Positions 1 to 9,337 of a DNA stretch of 64,000 nucleotides are shown in pieces. The DNA is from CAVQFO01 sp963711725 (GTDB taxonomy: Bacteria > Pseudomonadota > Gammaproteobacteria > Nitrococcales > Aquisalimonadaceae). A model generated the notes under the pieces. It was given only the letters and a program-made list of their open reading frames with translations. It had not been told where the DNA came from and searched no databases. The translations under genes and the position numbers were made by a program. Location: assembly GCA_963711725.1 (NCBI GenBank), contig CAVQFO010000028.1, positions 93,679-157,678 of the forward strand, read 5' to 3'. Position 1 is the first letter of the stretch. Every line of letters begins with the position of its first letter.

Positions 1-1
1 G

Positions 2-100
2 ATGGTGGAAGACCGCCGGCGCCGCAACACAACTTGGCAGCCGCCGCGCAATCGCCTGTGGAAACCGCTGTGGCCGCTGCGGGCGCTTTTCGGCCGTTGA
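2..100 (+). CDS. C-terminal end of an upstream gene (partial)
   Basis: An open frame enters from the left edge and stops with TGA at 98-100, 17 bp before the ATG of the first glycosyltransferase. The visible tail is about 32 residues, rich in Arg, Trp and Pro, as in the basic C-termini of some cell-envelope enzymes. The short gap to the next gene is typical of an operon. No function can be assigned, and the frame could be fortuitous because GC-rich sequence often stays open. Confidence 0.35.
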   Translation: MVEDRRRRNTTWQPPRNRLWKPLWPLRALFGR

Positions 101-117
101 TCGCGGCCGTTTCCCTC

Positions 118-1251
118 ATGACCGAGCGCGCCGAGCATCCTCATCTGGCCTTTTTCATGCCGTCGTTCGATAACGGCGGCGTGGAGCACATGCTGGTCAA
201 TCTGGCCCGCGGCCTGGGGGAACGCGGCGTGACGATGGATTTCCTGTGCGGCGACCCGGACGGGGCCTATCTGGATCGGCTCGGCGAAGGCTGCCGGCTG
301 GTAACCATACCCGATACCCGGCCCGAGGCGGTCACCCGCTGGACCGCCGACTACCTGGCCGATGCGGCACCGCACCTGCTCATGGTCGGCAAGCCGGAGA
401 CCATGCCCATGGCGGCCAAGGCTCGCCGGCAATCGGGATGGCCGGGTGTGCTCGCCCTGCGGGCGGCCACCACGGAATCCGCGCGCCTGGAAGGCCGCGG
501 CGCGCTGCGCCGTCTCCGGGGGCTGCACCGCGCCCGGCGCTGGTACCGCATGGCCGACCGCATCGTGGCGAACTCCGAAGGCGTGGCCGACGACGTGGTT
601 GCGCTGGCCGGCGCGGATCGCGACACCGTCGCGGTGATCCGCAACCCGGTGGTCAGCCCGGAAATCGAACAACGGGCCGCCGAGCCGGTGGATCATCCGT
701 GGCTGAACGACCACGGCGGTCCCGTCATTCTCGGCGCCGGCCGCTTCGGCCGGGCCAAGGACTTCGAAACGCTGATCCGGGCCTTCGCGCGGCTGCGCGG
801 CCGGCGCCCGGTACGACTGATGCTCCTGGGCCGGGGCCGGCTTGAAGGCGCGCTGCGCCGGCTGGCGACCGAACTCGGCGTCGCCGACGACGTCGCCTTT
901 CCGGGCTTCGTGGAAAACCCCTACGCCTACATGGCCCGCGCCCGGGTCTTCGCCCTGTCCTCCCGCTGGGAGGGCTCGCCCAACGTCCTGGCGGAAGCAC
1001 TGGCCGTGGGCACGCCGGTGGTCGCCACCGACTGCCGCAGCGGCCCCCGGGAGATCCTGCAATCCGGCCGCTACGGGCCGCTGGTCCCCGTGGGCGATGC
1101 CGAGGCGCTGGCCGATGCCCTGGCCAACACCCTGGATCAACCGCTGGCGCCTTCGGTTCTGCGCGAAGCCGTCGCCGACTACACGCTGGCGGCCAGCAGC
1201 GAGGCCTACCTCGCCTGGGCGCGCAGCTGCATCGCCCAAGGGGAGCACTGA
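118..1251 (+). CDS. GT4-family glycosyltransferase (first paralog)
   Basis: Predicted 377-residue retaining glycosyltransferase of the GT-B fold, GT4/GT1 group, probably acting on the cytoplasmic face during surface-polysaccharide or LPS assembly. An N-terminal segment with GGVEHM near residue 20 is the acceptor-side loop. The C-terminal half has the GAGRFGRAKDF block and the SRWEGSPNVLAEAL segment, whose acidic residues contact the sugar nucleotide. ATG 118 is preferred over an in-frame TTG at 34 because homology begins right after it, although no clear ribosome site precedes it. The downstream asnB starts 2 bp after the stop. The gene is clearly paralogous to the one at 3071-4177. Donor and acceptor sugars cannot be read from the sequence. 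Confidence 0.85.
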   Translation: MTERAEHPHLAFFMPSFDNGGVEHMLVNLARGLGERGVTMDFLCGDPDGAYLDRLGEGCRLVTIPDTRPEAVTRWTADYLADAAPHLLMVGKPETMPMAAKARRQSGWPGVLALRAATTESARLEGRGALRRLRGLHRARRWYRMADRIVANSEGVADDVVALAGADRDTVAVIRNPVVSPEIEQRAAEPVDHPWLNDHGGPVILGAGRFGRAKDFETLIRAFARLRGRRPVRLMLLGRGRLEGALRRLATELGVADDVAFPGFVENPYAYMARARVFALSSRWEGSPNVLAEALAVGTPVVATDCRSGPREILQSGRYGPLVPVGDAEALADALANTLDQPLAPSVLREAVADYTLAASSEAYLAWARSCIAQGEH

Positions 1252-1253
1252 TC

Positions 1254-3074
1254 ATGTGCGGCATTGCCGGCCTCTACAGCAACCAGGCCCCCATTGACCC
1301 GACCCTTCTGGACAGCGCGGCCCGGCGCCTGGGCCACCGCGGCCCGGACGATCACGGCACCCACGTCCACGGGGCGTTCGGCATGGTGCACACGCGACTG
1401 TCCATCATCGACCCGGCAGGCGGACATCAGCCCATTCTCTCGGCCGACGGCCAACGCGCGGTGATCGCCAACGGCGAGATTTACAACTACATCGAGCTGC
1501 GGCGGGAGCTGGAAGCCCAGGGCTACGTCTTCACCAGCCATTCCGACACCGAGGTGATCCTGCACCTCTACGACCGGGACGGCGAGGCGGCGCTGGATCA
1601 CCTGCGAGGCATGTTCGCCTTCGCCCTCTACGACGGCGCCAACGGGCGGCTGTTCCTGGCCCGGGACCGACTCGGCATCAAGCCCCTGTTTCTGAACATC
1701 TCGGCGGCCGGCGTGGCCTTCGCCTCGGAACTCAAGGGCCTGATGCCGCTGCTGCCCGCCTCGCCGCAGGTCAGCGCCGCCGGCCTGGTCCAGTACCTGC
1801 ACAGCCAGTTCAACACCGGCGAAGACACCATCCTCGACGGCGTGGAACGGCTGCTGCCCGGCGAGGCCCTGATCGTGGAAGGCGGACGCGTGGCCCGGCG
1901 CTGGCAGTACTGGTCGCCGCTGGCCATCCGCTCCCGCGCCATCGGCAAGGCCGAGGCGGAAGCGGAGTTCACCGAGCTCATGGACACGGTCATCGAGCAG
2001 CACATGCGCTCGGACGTGCCCTACGGCCTGTTTCTGTCCGGCGGGGTGGATTCCGGCACGCTGCTGGGCCTGCTGTCCCGCCACAGCGAGGCGCCCATCC
2101 GGACGTTCTCCGTGGGCTTTCCGGACAGCAGCCTGAAGGACGAACTGCCCCTGGCCGACATCATGGCCAAGCGCTACGCCACCCGCCACACGGCCATCGC
2201 GCCCACGCCGCAAGAGCTGTTCGCGCACCTGCCGGTAACCGTCTGGGCGGCGGACGACCTGATGCTGGACTACGCCAATCTGCCTACCTCCATCCTGGCC
2301 CAGCGCGCCGGCGAAGAGCTCAAAGTGGTGTTCTCGGGAGAGGGCGGCGACGAACTGTTCGCCGGCTACCGGCGTTACCGGGTGCCCCGGGTCGAGCGCC
2401 TCCTGAAGAGCCTGATCTGGCCGGGTTCCGGAGGGTTCCGCACCTCCGGCACCTTGAAGCGCGACCGCCGCAAGGGCCTGCTCAACGACCGGCTGCAGGC
2501 CGCCTTCCGGGACGTGCGCCGGCCCTTCGTCGACGCCTGGCGCGCCGCCGACGCGAACTGGAGCGATCTGCAGCGCATGCAGTACGTGGATGTCGCCACG
2601 GCGCTGCCGGACAACCTGCTGGTGAAGCTGGACCGCATGCTCATGGCCTGGGCCGTGGAAGGCCGGGTGCCCCTGCTGGATCACAAGGTGGTGGAGTTTG
2701 CGCTGTCGCTGCCCGATGACCTGCGCGTGGACCACGACCGCGGCAAGGCCTTCCTCAAGGATTGGGCCGCGCCGCTGCTCAGCCCGGAACACCTGACCGG
2801 CCGCAAGCGGGGGTTCCACGTTCCCGTGGGCGAGTGGTTGTCCGGCGACTTCCTGGATGCCCTGGAAACGCACCTGCCCCGCAACGGCGGGATCGCCGAG
2901 TGGTTCAACCCGAACGGGGTCAGGACGCTCATCCAGCGCCAGCGGGAACGCAAGGGCAACGCCCGGTTGTTGTGGGCCTTGGTACAGTTCGCGATCTGGC
3001 ATCGCCTCTTCATGGAGGGCCACGGCGAACGGCCCGACCCGAAACAGCATCCGCTGGAGGTATTGGCATCGTGA
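1254..3074 (+). CDS. asnB: Glutamine-hydrolysing asparagine synthase-type amidotransferase
   Basis: Predicted 606-residue class II amidotransferase. The protein starts MCGIAG, so Cys2 becomes the N-terminal nucleophile that hydrolyses glutamine. The GATase domain covers about residues 2-190. The synthetase domain follows, with the ATP-pyrophosphatase loop SGGVDSG near residue 264 and GEGGDELFAGY near 362. Family members make asparagine from aspartate, but relatives inside polysaccharide loci amidate sugar acids. Being wedged between two GT4 glycosyltransferases (2 bp after the first, 4-bp GTGA overlap with the second) favours the sugar role here, which is inference. Length and all key motifs are normal. 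Confidence 0.88.
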   Translation: MCGIAGLYSNQAPIDPTLLDSAARRLGHRGPDDHGTHVHGAFGMVHTRLSIIDPAGGHQPILSADGQRAVIANGEIYNYIELRRELEAQGYVFTSHSDTEVILHLYDRDGEAALDHLRGMFAFALYDGANGRLFLARDRLGIKPLFLNISAAGVAFASELKGLMPLLPASPQVSAAGLVQYLHSQFNTGEDTILDGVERLLPGEALIVEGGRVARRWQYWSPLAIRSRAIGKAEAEAEFTELMDTVIEQHMRSDVPYGLFLSGGVDSGTLLGLLSRHSEAPIRTFSVGFPDSSLKDELPLADIMAKRYATRHTAIAPTPQELFAHLPVTVWAADDLMLDYANLPTSILAQRAGEELKVVFSGEGGDELFAGYRRYRVPRVERLLKSLIWPGSGGFRTSGTLKRDRRKGLLNDRLQAAFRDVRRPFVDAWRAADANWSDLQRMQYVDVATALPDNLLVKLDRMLMAWAVEGRVPLLDHKVVEFALSLPDDLRVDHDRGKAFLKDWAAPLLSPEHLTGRKRGFHVPVGEWLSGDFLDALETHLPRNGGIAEWFNPNGVRTLIQRQRERKGNARLLWALVQFAIWHRLFMEGHGERPDPKQHPLEVLAS

Positions 3075-4177
3075 GTCGCCTGGCCATTTTCATGTCCTTT
3101 TCCGGCCAGGGCGGCGTGGAGCGGATGGTGCTGAATCTGCTGGAAGGGTTTACCGCCCGCGGCGTGGAAGCGGACCTGCTGGCCGTGCGCAGCGGTCCGG
3201 ACTCGCTGGGTAAGCTGCCCCAGGGCGTTCGCCTGATCGATCTCAAGGCCGGGCACACCTCCACGGCCCTGCCGGCGCTGGTACGCTACCTGCGACGGGA
3301 GCGCCCGCGGGCGATGCTGGCCGCCAAGGACCGCGCCATCCGCACGGCGGTCATCGCCCGGCGCCTGGCCGGTGTGGACACCCGCCTGGTCGGGCGCCTC
3401 GGCACCAATCTTTCGGCCTCCCTGGAGGGCCGCTCCGGCCTGCAGCGGGCTTCGCGCTACCTGCCCATGCGCTGGCTGTATCCCTCGGTGGACAAAATCG
3501 TCGCGGTCTCCGCCGGCGTCGCGGAGGACACCCGCGCCATCACCGGCCTGCCCGAGGACAAGGTCACCGTCATCCGCAACCCGGTCATCACCCCCCGGCT
3601 GGCAACGCTGGCGGAGGAATCGGTGGATCACCCGTGGCTACAGCCCGGCCAGCCGCCGGTAATCCTCGGCGCCGGCCGACTGACCCGCCAGAAGGACTTC
3701 CCCAGCTTGCTGCGGGCGTTTGCCGAAGTGCGCAAGCAACGGGACTGCCGACTGATCATTCTGGGGGACGGCCGGGGCCGGGATGCCCTGCTCGCCCTCG
3801 CCGAGGAACTGGGCGTGGCGAACGACCTGGATCTGCCCGGTTTTCAGCCCAATCCCTATGCCTACATGCGCCGGGCGGCGCTGTTTGTGCTGTCCTCGGC
3901 CTGGGAAGGCTCGCCCAATGTGCTCACCGAGGCCCTGGCCCTGGGCGTGCCCTCGGTGGCCACGGACTGCCCCAGCGGGCCGCGCGAGATTCTGGAAGGC
4001 GGGCGCTACGGCCCGCTGGTGCCGGTGGGCGACGTCGCCGCCCTGGCCCGGGGCATGGACACCGCGCTGCGGGAGCCCTTGCCGGCCGACACGTTGCGCG
4101 AGGCGGCAAGCGAATACGACCAGACGCTCAGCGCCGCCCGCTATCTGGAAACCCTGGGATTGAACCCATCGGACTAA
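3071..4177 (+). CDS. GT4-family glycosyltransferase (second paralog)
   Basis: Predicted 368-residue GT-B glycosyltransferase starting at GTG 3071, which overlaps the asnB stop by 4 bp (GTGA), so the two are translationally coupled. It shares layout and many blocks with the gene at 118-1251: GGVERM near the N-terminus, GAGRLTRQKDF in the middle, SAWEGSPNVLTEAL near the C-terminus, and a near-identical ending region. The pair therefore arose by duplication. It probably adds the next or an alternative sugar of the same glycan. The frame is open further upstream, but the GTG is the only start that fits the homology and the operon spacing. Confidence 0.85.
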   Translation: MSRLAIFMSFSGQGGVERMVLNLLEGFTARGVEADLLAVRSGPDSLGKLPQGVRLIDLKAGHTSTALPALVRYLRRERPRAMLAAKDRAIRTAVIARRLAGVDTRLVGRLGTNLSASLEGRSGLQRASRYLPMRWLYPSVDKIVAVSAGVAEDTRAITGLPEDKVTVIRNPVITPRLATLAEESVDHPWLQPGQPPVILGAGRLTRQKDFPSLLRAFAEVRKQRDCRLIILGDGRGRDALLALAEELGVANDLDLPGFQPNPYAYMRRAALFVLSSAWEGSPNVLTEALALGVPSVATDCPSGPREILEGGRYGPLVPVGDVAALARGMDTALREPLPADTLREAASEYDQTLSAARYLETLGLNPSD

Positions 4178-4182
4178 ACGCC

Positions 4183-4857
4183 ATGCTGCTATCGCTGAAA
4201 TACAACTTCCTGTTCGTGCACACCGCCAAGACCGGCGGCACCAGCATCCGCAACGCGCTCAACGCCTACAAATGGAAGGACCCCTACCGGGTGCCCCAGT
4301 GGATCTGCAGCAAGATCAGCGGCATGACCGGGCACAAGCTGGGCGTGAAGTTCCCCCGGCATTCCAAGGTCATCGCCGCCCAGGAAATGCTGCCCAAGGA
4401 AGTCTTCGACCGGTTGTTCAAGTTCGTCTACGTGCGCAATCCCTGGGATCTGCAGGTGAGTTCCTTTCACCACATCCGCCGGGAGCGCCCGCATCTGCTG
4501 GGCGAGCATCAGGACTTCGAATCGTTCCTGCGCTGGAAGCTGGACCCCGAGCGGCCCTACCAGTACCACATCGATACCTCCATCACCCGGCAGTCGGACT
4601 ACTGCATCGACCTGCACGGCAAGGTGATCGTGGACCATATCGCCCGCTATGAACGCTTCGAAGAGGAATTCGACGAGATCTGCCGGCGCATCGGCATCGC
4701 CAATCCGGGCCTGCCGCACAAACGCCAGGCCAAGGATCGGAAGAAGGATTACCGGCAGTACTACACCGACGAGACGGCGCAGATGATCGCCGATTATTTC
4801 AAGGCGGATATCGAGCTGTTCGGGTATCGGTTCGACGAACCGGCGGGGGAAGGGTAG
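4183..4857 (+). CDS. Sulfotransferase family 2-like protein
   Basis: Predicted 224-residue soluble sulfotransferase that would move sulfate from PAPS to a carbohydrate hydroxyl. The 5'-phosphosulfate loop is HTAKTGGTSI near residue 12, with Lys in the usual place. The 3'-phosphate-binding segment is YVRNPWD near residue 83, containing the conserved Arg. The ATG at 4183 lies 5 bp after the preceding glycosyltransferase stop, so it is the last gene of the polysaccharide block. Together these genes suggest a sulfated and possibly amidated surface glycan. The exact acceptor is unknown, and the family also contains members of undefined role. Confidence 0.8.
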   Translation: MLLSLKYNFLFVHTAKTGGTSIRNALNAYKWKDPYRVPQWICSKISGMTGHKLGVKFPRHSKVIAAQEMLPKEVFDRLFKFVYVRNPWDLQVSSFHHIRRERPHLLGEHQDFESFLRWKLDPERPYQYHIDTSITRQSDYCIDLHGKVIVDHIARYERFEEEFDEICRRIGIANPGLPHKRQAKDRKKDYRQYYTDETAQMIADYFKADIELFGYRFDEPAGEG

Positions 4858-4868
4858 ACGGCATCTTG

Positions 4869-4935
4869 TTCGCGGCGATGAACGCCGCTCCTACGAGACG
4901 GGGCCCCGTGTAGGAGCGGCGTTCATCGCCGCGAA
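4869..4935. repeat. Inverted REP pair (BIME-like)
   Basis: Two 26-bp arms, 4869-4894 and 4910-4935, are perfect reverse complements around a 15-bp GC-rich spacer. Each arm reads, from one end, GTAGGAGC followed by a short palindrome ending CCGCGAA. A GTAG head next to an imperfect palindrome is the hallmark of REP elements mobilised by RAYT transposases. It lies between two convergent genes, and related pairs occur at 17139, 17271 and 23359. No RAYT gene is present in the window. Confidence 0.85.
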
Positions 4936-4953
4936 AGCCAGTCCCACAGACGG

Positions 4954-4979
4954 TTCGCGGTCGACACGACCGCTCCTAC
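4954..4979. repeat. Single REP copy, second sequence type
   Basis: A single 26-bp unit begins TTCGCGGTCG and ends CCGCTCCTAC. It has the same ends as the pair at 4869 but a GTCGACACGAC core, matching the unit at 17271-17296. A degraded half copy (GTCGTATCGACCGCGAA) lies at about 5051-5067, just before the convergent gene. Confidence 0.75.
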
Positions 4980-5072
4980 CGCTTTTGGGGGCTCTTTTAC
5001 GAAAGATGCTCTCGGCAAGGCGCTAAGGACGGTTCTCTTACAGATGTAGAGTCGTATCGACCGCGAACGGCC

Positions 5073-5330
5073 TCAAGCGTCCCGCCGCGCGTGCTTTCTC
5101 ATTTCCAGGGAATTCGGATCGAAGTCCTTCAGCACATATTCCGCGCCGCAATAGGGGCACTTGCCCTCGCCCGTCTTGTGCAGCGGGATATACACCTTGG
5201 GGTGCGAATTCCACAGGTACATGCCCGGCATGGGGCAGGACAGGGGCATGTCGTCCACCGTCACTTCGTAGCGGTGGGCGGCGTTGGGTTCAATCAAATC
5301 GGTCCGGTCGTGGGTCTGTGGGTCTGACAC
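5073..5330 (-). CDS. Zinc-finger protein of the CHCC/NDUFS6-like family
   Basis: Small 85-residue predicted zinc-binding protein. Cys in LSCPMPG, His in LWNSHPKVYI and the pair CPYCGAEY make the CHCC zinc site of Pfam zf-CHCC, related to the mitochondrial complex I subunit NDUFS6. It is encoded 28 bp downstream of ilvE on the same strand, a common arrangement in gammaproteobacteria, so it is probably co-transcribed. Its molecular role in bacteria is not established. Confidence 0.85.
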   Translation of the reverse strand: MSDPQTHDRTDLIEPNAAHRYEVTVDDMPLSCPMPGMYLWNSHPKVYIPLHKTGEGKCPYCGAEYVLKDFDPNSLEMRKHARRDA

Positions 5331-5358
5331 CGTTCTCGCCTCTGTTCCTGAACTCGAA

Positions 5359-6282
5359 TCAATATACGTAGCTCAGCCACTCGGGATGGCTCTCCCGACG
5401 GCCTTCGACCTGGTCGAAATACATCTTCTGCAAGCGCTCGGTGACGGGACCGCGCTTGCCTTCGCCGATGGTGCGCCCGTCCAGTTCACGGATGGGCGTC
5501 ACTTCCGCTGCCGTACCCGTGAAGAAGGCTTCGTCGGCCACATACACCTGGTCGCGCGTAATACGCTGCTCGCGCACTTCGATACCGGCCTCGGCGGCCA
5601 GCTTGAAGACGGTGTCGCGGGTAATGCCCGCCAGCACGGAGGTCAGGTCCGGGGTGTAGATCACGCCGTCGCGGACCAGGAAGAAATTCTCGCCGGAACC
5701 CTCTGCCACGAAACCGTCCACGTCCAGCAGCAGCGCCTCGTCGTAGCCGCAGTCCGAGGCTTCCTTGAGGGCCATGATGGAGTTCACGTAGGGGCCGTTG
5801 GCCTTGGCGCGGCACATCACGCTGTTGACGTGGTGGCGGGTGTAGGAGGAGGTCTTGACGCGGATGCCCTTCTCCATGTTCTCGGCGCCCAGGTAGGCGC
5901 CCCACTCCCAGGCGGCGACGATGGTGTGGACCTTGAGGTTGTCCGCGTGCAGGCCCATGCCCTCGGATCCGTAGAACGACATGGGCCGGATGTAGGCGCT
6001 TTGCAGCTTGTTCTCGCGGATGGTCTGCACAACGGCGTCGTTGAGCTGCTCTTCCGTATAACCCAGGTCCATTTGCAGGATCTTGGCCGAGCCCAGAAGA
6101 CGGCGGGTATGTTCCTTGAGGCGGAACACCGCCGTGCCCTTGTCGGTCTTGTAGGCGCGGATGCCTTCGAACACGCCCATGCCGTAGTGCAGGGTATGGG
6201 TGAGAACATGCACCGTGGCATCGCGCCAGGGCACCAGCTTGCCGTCAAACCAGATGACGCCGTCGCGGTCATCCATGCTCAT
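5359..6282 (-). CDS. ilvE: Branched-chain amino acid aminotransferase
   Basis: Predicted 307-residue class IV PLP aminotransferase catalysing the last step of Leu, Ile and Val synthesis with 2-oxoglutarate/glutamate. Family hallmarks are the N-terminal WFDGKLVPW segment, THTLHYGMGVFEGIRAY, the PLP lysine in NSIMALKEA near residue 165, and EGSGENFFLV. Length is normal. It sits 84 bp downstream of glnE on the same strand, with the zinc-finger gene after it, an order seen in many relatives. Confidence 0.95.
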   Translation of the reverse strand: MSMDDRDGVIWFDGKLVPWRDATVHVLTHTLHYGMGVFEGIRAYKTDKGTAVFRLKEHTRRLLGSAKILQMDLGYTEEQLNDAVVQTIRENKLQSAYIRPMSFYGSEGMGLHADNLKVHTIVAAWEWGAYLGAENMEKGIRVKTSSYTRHHVNSVMCRAKANGPYVNSIMALKEASDCGYDEALLLDVDGFVAEGSGENFFLVRDGVIYTPDLTSVLAGITRDTVFKLAAEAGIEVREQRITRDQVYVADEAFFTGTAAEVTPIRELDGRTIGEGKRGPVTERLQKMYFDQVEGRRESHPEWLSYVY

Positions 6283-6366
6283 GAAGTCGACCCCCTGTTC
6301 ACCCTGTCCGATGAACGCTCAAGTAACGGTATTCCAGTCGGTGGAAGCCGCGCCGGCGGGACTGAT

Positions 6367-9282
6367 TCAGCCCTGCCCGGCTCCGCCGTGGTCATGTTCC
6401 ATTAGTTCCCGCCACAACGCGGCGACGGATTCGCGCAACGATTCGAATTCCGCGGCCGCCACCCGGGCGGGCTCTTCCTGCAGAGTCAGATGATGCACGC
6501 GGGCGCGGTAGGCCCGATAGGCATCGGCGAGCAGCCGCGATTGCGTGTCGCTCAGCCGTCCCGCCTTGCGCAGCTCGTCCAACAGTCGAATGTTGTCGGT
6601 GAAGCGCAGAAGCCCGGGGGCCTCTTTGGCTCCCGAGAGAACGCCATATTGCACCATAAATTCGATGTCGGCGATACCGCCCCGGTCCTGCTTGATGTCA
6701 AAGACTCCCGGGTCGCGACTGCCTTTCTCCTTGCGCTGGCGCTCCCGCATCTCGCGCACTTCTTCGCGCAGCACCGCTTCATCGCGAGGCCGGGCCAACA
6801 GCTCCCGGCGTACGGCTTCGAAGGCCTGTTTCAGCCGCGGATGCCCCGCAACGAAGCGGGCCCGCACCAGGGCCTGGTGCTCCCACGTCCAGGCCTTGGT
6901 CCGCTGGTAATCGGCATAGGCATCCAGCGTGGTGCTGAGCAGCCCCGCCTTGCCGCTGGGGCGCAGCCGGGTATCGACCTCATAGAGGATGCCGCCCGGC
7001 GTTTGCGCACCCAGGATATGGATCACCCGCTGGGCCAGGCGTGCGAAGAATACGTTGTTGTCCACCACGCGCTCGCCGTCGGTTTCCTGACCCTCGCCGT
7101 GGCTGTCGTGCAGGAAAACCAAATCGAGGTCGGAGCCATAACCCAGCTCGATGCCGCCGAGCTTGCCATAGGCAATCACCGCGAACCCGGGTTCAAAGGG
7201 CCGGCCGTCCGCCACCGCCCGCGGCTGCCCATGCCGCGCCGCGAGATGGCGCCAGGCCAGGCTCACCACCTCGGACAGCGCCACTTCAGCGACATCGGTG
7301 AGGTAATCACTGACGACCATCAGCGGCACGACTTCGCTGACGTCGGCCGCGGCCACGCGCAGCACATTCACCTGCTTGAACTGGCGCAGCACTTCCATCT
7401 GCTGTTCAAGGTCGTCCTCGGGCATGGCCCGAAGCCGTTCCCGGAGGTCACGTTCAAGGGCGTCCCTGCGCAGAGGCGCATACAGGCTGCGGGGGTCCAG
7501 AAGTTCGTCCAGCAGCAGCGGATGACGGGCCAGGAAACGCGTAATCCAGACGCTGGCCGAGCACAGCTTGGTGAGCTGCGACAGGGCCATGGGATTCTCC
7601 ACCAGCAGCGAGAGGTATGCCGTGCGGCGGACGATGGCCTCGACCACGTCCAGCACCCGGCCCACCGTGCGATCCGGAGATTCCGTACCGCCGGCGGCAC
7701 CCAGAATCAGGGGCACCAGCCGGTCGAGGCGGTTGCGCCCGCTGCTGCTCAGGGAGCGCACCGCCGGGCTGTTGCGCAGGCCGGCCAAGCGCTCGCGCAC
7801 CCGCTCCGCCTCGCCGAACCCGGCCTCTTCCAGGCGGCGAACCGCCTGCTCGGCGGACAGCTCGTCGGTCCAGACGTTGTCCAGGCCGAAGCCGGTCTCG
7901 TCGGTGTCTTCGTCCTCGGCCTGGGGCGCGCTGAACACCTGCTCGAACTGAGCCTGGACGCGGCGGCGGATTCGGATCAGGCGCTCGTTGAACCCGGACC
8001 AACCGTCGAAGCCCATGGCGGCGGCCAAACGAGCCTTGTCCAGTTCGTCGTCGGGCAGTTCGTGGGTCTGCTGGTCGGCAATGGCCTGCAGTCGGTTTTC
8101 CGCCAAGCGCAGGAATTCGTAGCCTTGAATCAGGTCTTTCACGGCATGGGGCGGCAGTGCCTGCTGGTCGCCGAGATAAGTCAGCACCGGCAGAATGCGC
8201 CGCCCTTGCAGATCCTTCTCGCGGCCGCCGCGGATCAACTGGAACACCTGGCCGATGAACTCGATCTCGCGAATACCGCCGGGCCCGAGCTTGATGTTCT
8301 GTTCCATGCCCTTGCGCTTGACCTCCCGGGCCACCATGGCCTTCATCTCGCGCATGGCCTCAAGCGCGCCGTAATCGAGATAGCGGCGGTAAACGAAGGG
8401 GCGCAGGTTCTCCAGCAATCGCTCTCCGAAGCTGTAGTCGCCGCCCACGCAGCGGGCCTTGATCATGGCGTAGCGCTCCCAGGTGCGGCCCTGGTTCTGA
8501 TAGTAGGCCTCCATTGCCTCGGCGCTCATGGCCAGCGGGCCGGCGTCGCCGTAGGGGCGCAGGCGCATGTCCACCCGGAACACCTGGCCCTCGGCGGTGG
8601 TGGCATTGAGGCTGTTGATGAGCTTGCGGCCGAGGTTGACGAAGAACTGTTCATTGGCGACGGGGCGCGAACCGTCCGTCTCGCCGCCGGCGGGATAGGC
8701 GAAGATCAGATCGATGTCCGAGGAAAAGTTCAGTTCCTCACCGCCGAGCTTGCCCATGCCCAGCACGGCCATGCGCTGGGCCGTGCCGTCCGCGTCCCGG
8801 GGCACACCGACGCGCTCGCATTCCCAGTCGTAATGCTTGGCGAGTGCTTCATCGATGCAGGCTTCCGCCAAGTGGGAAAGCCCCTTGAGCGATTCATCCA
8901 GATCCGCCCAGCCGGCCAGGTCGCGCCAGGCGATGCGCGCCATTTCGCGCACTCGGAAACGGCGCAATTCGGCGTCCATGCCCGTCACGGTGTCCAAGGA
9001 CTCGAGCCGGGAGCGCAGGCGGGCGCGATGGCCGCCCTCATCATACGGTGTGGTCAGATCACCACTGTCGCAGAGATCCGCCAGCAGTTCCGGGGAACGC
9101 ACGCAGGCACGGCCGACAAAGGGGCTGCAGGCCCAGACCTTGGGCAGGCTTTCACGGATGTCTTGGTCGGCAGGCAGCTCCGCCTTGGCGGCGTAGTCGT
9201 CGATCAGTTGGGCAGCCGGCTCCCGGAGCGCTTCCGGCAGAGCGCTGACCAAGGATGTGGTGAGGTGGCGTTGATCGGTCAT
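6367..9282 (-). CDS. glnE: Bifunctional glutamine synthetase adenylyltransferase/adenylyl-removing enzyme
   Basis: Predicted 971-residue GlnE that adds AMP to, and removes it from, glutamine synthetase in response to the PII protein. Two nucleotidyltransferase domains are visible. The N-terminal adenylyl-removing domain has GMGKLGGEELNFSSDID near residue 175, and the C-terminal adenylyltransferase domain has AYGKLGGIELGYGSDLD near 705. Each has the G-K-L-G-G and D-x-D metal motifs, with helical regulatory linkers between. ATG 9282 (MTDQRHL) is chosen because the 29 codons upstream run into a GC-rich repeat and match nothing typical. Confidence 0.95.
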   Translation of the reverse strand: MTDQRHLTTSLVSALPEALREPAAQLIDDYAAKAELPADQDIRESLPKVWACSPFVGRACVRSPELLADLCDSGDLTTPYDEGGHRARLRSRLESLDTVTGMDAELRRFRVREMARIAWRDLAGWADLDESLKGLSHLAEACIDEALAKHYDWECERVGVPRDADGTAQRMAVLGMGKLGGEELNFSSDIDLIFAYPAGGETDGSRPVANEQFFVNLGRKLINSLNATTAEGQVFRVDMRLRPYGDAGPLAMSAEAMEAYYQNQGRTWERYAMIKARCVGGDYSFGERLLENLRPFVYRRYLDYGALEAMREMKAMVAREVKRKGMEQNIKLGPGGIREIEFIGQVFQLIRGGREKDLQGRRILPVLTYLGDQQALPPHAVKDLIQGYEFLRLAENRLQAIADQQTHELPDDELDKARLAAAMGFDGWSGFNERLIRIRRRVQAQFEQVFSAPQAEDEDTDETGFGLDNVWTDELSAEQAVRRLEEAGFGEAERVRERLAGLRNSPAVRSLSSSGRNRLDRLVPLILGAAGGTESPDRTVGRVLDVVEAIVRRTAYLSLLVENPMALSQLTKLCSASVWITRFLARHPLLLDELLDPRSLYAPLRRDALERDLRERLRAMPEDDLEQQMEVLRQFKQVNVLRVAAADVSEVVPLMVVSDYLTDVAEVALSEVVSLAWRHLAARHGQPRAVADGRPFEPGFAVIAYGKLGGIELGYGSDLDLVFLHDSHGEGQETDGERVVDNNVFFARLAQRVIHILGAQTPGGILYEVDTRLRPSGKAGLLSTTLDAYADYQRTKAWTWEHQALVRARFVAGHPRLKQAFEAVRRELLARPRDEAVLREEVREMRERQRKEKGSRDPGVFDIKQDRGGIADIEFMVQYGVLSGAKEAPGLLRFTDNIRLLDELRKAGRLSDTQSRLLADAYRAYRARVHHLTLQEEPARVAAAEFESLRESVAALWRELMEHDHGGAGQG

Positions 9283-9337
9283 GACTGGCCCAAGCTTACG
9301 GAGACGCGCCCAAACCGACAAGCGAAGAGCGGTCCAT

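Noticed and set aside
4869..4935. Palindromic repeats considered as a CRISPR or phage attachment site.
   Set aside because: There is only one inverted pair per site, with 10-17-bp spacers and no repeat array or cas genes; they fit REP/BIME elements.
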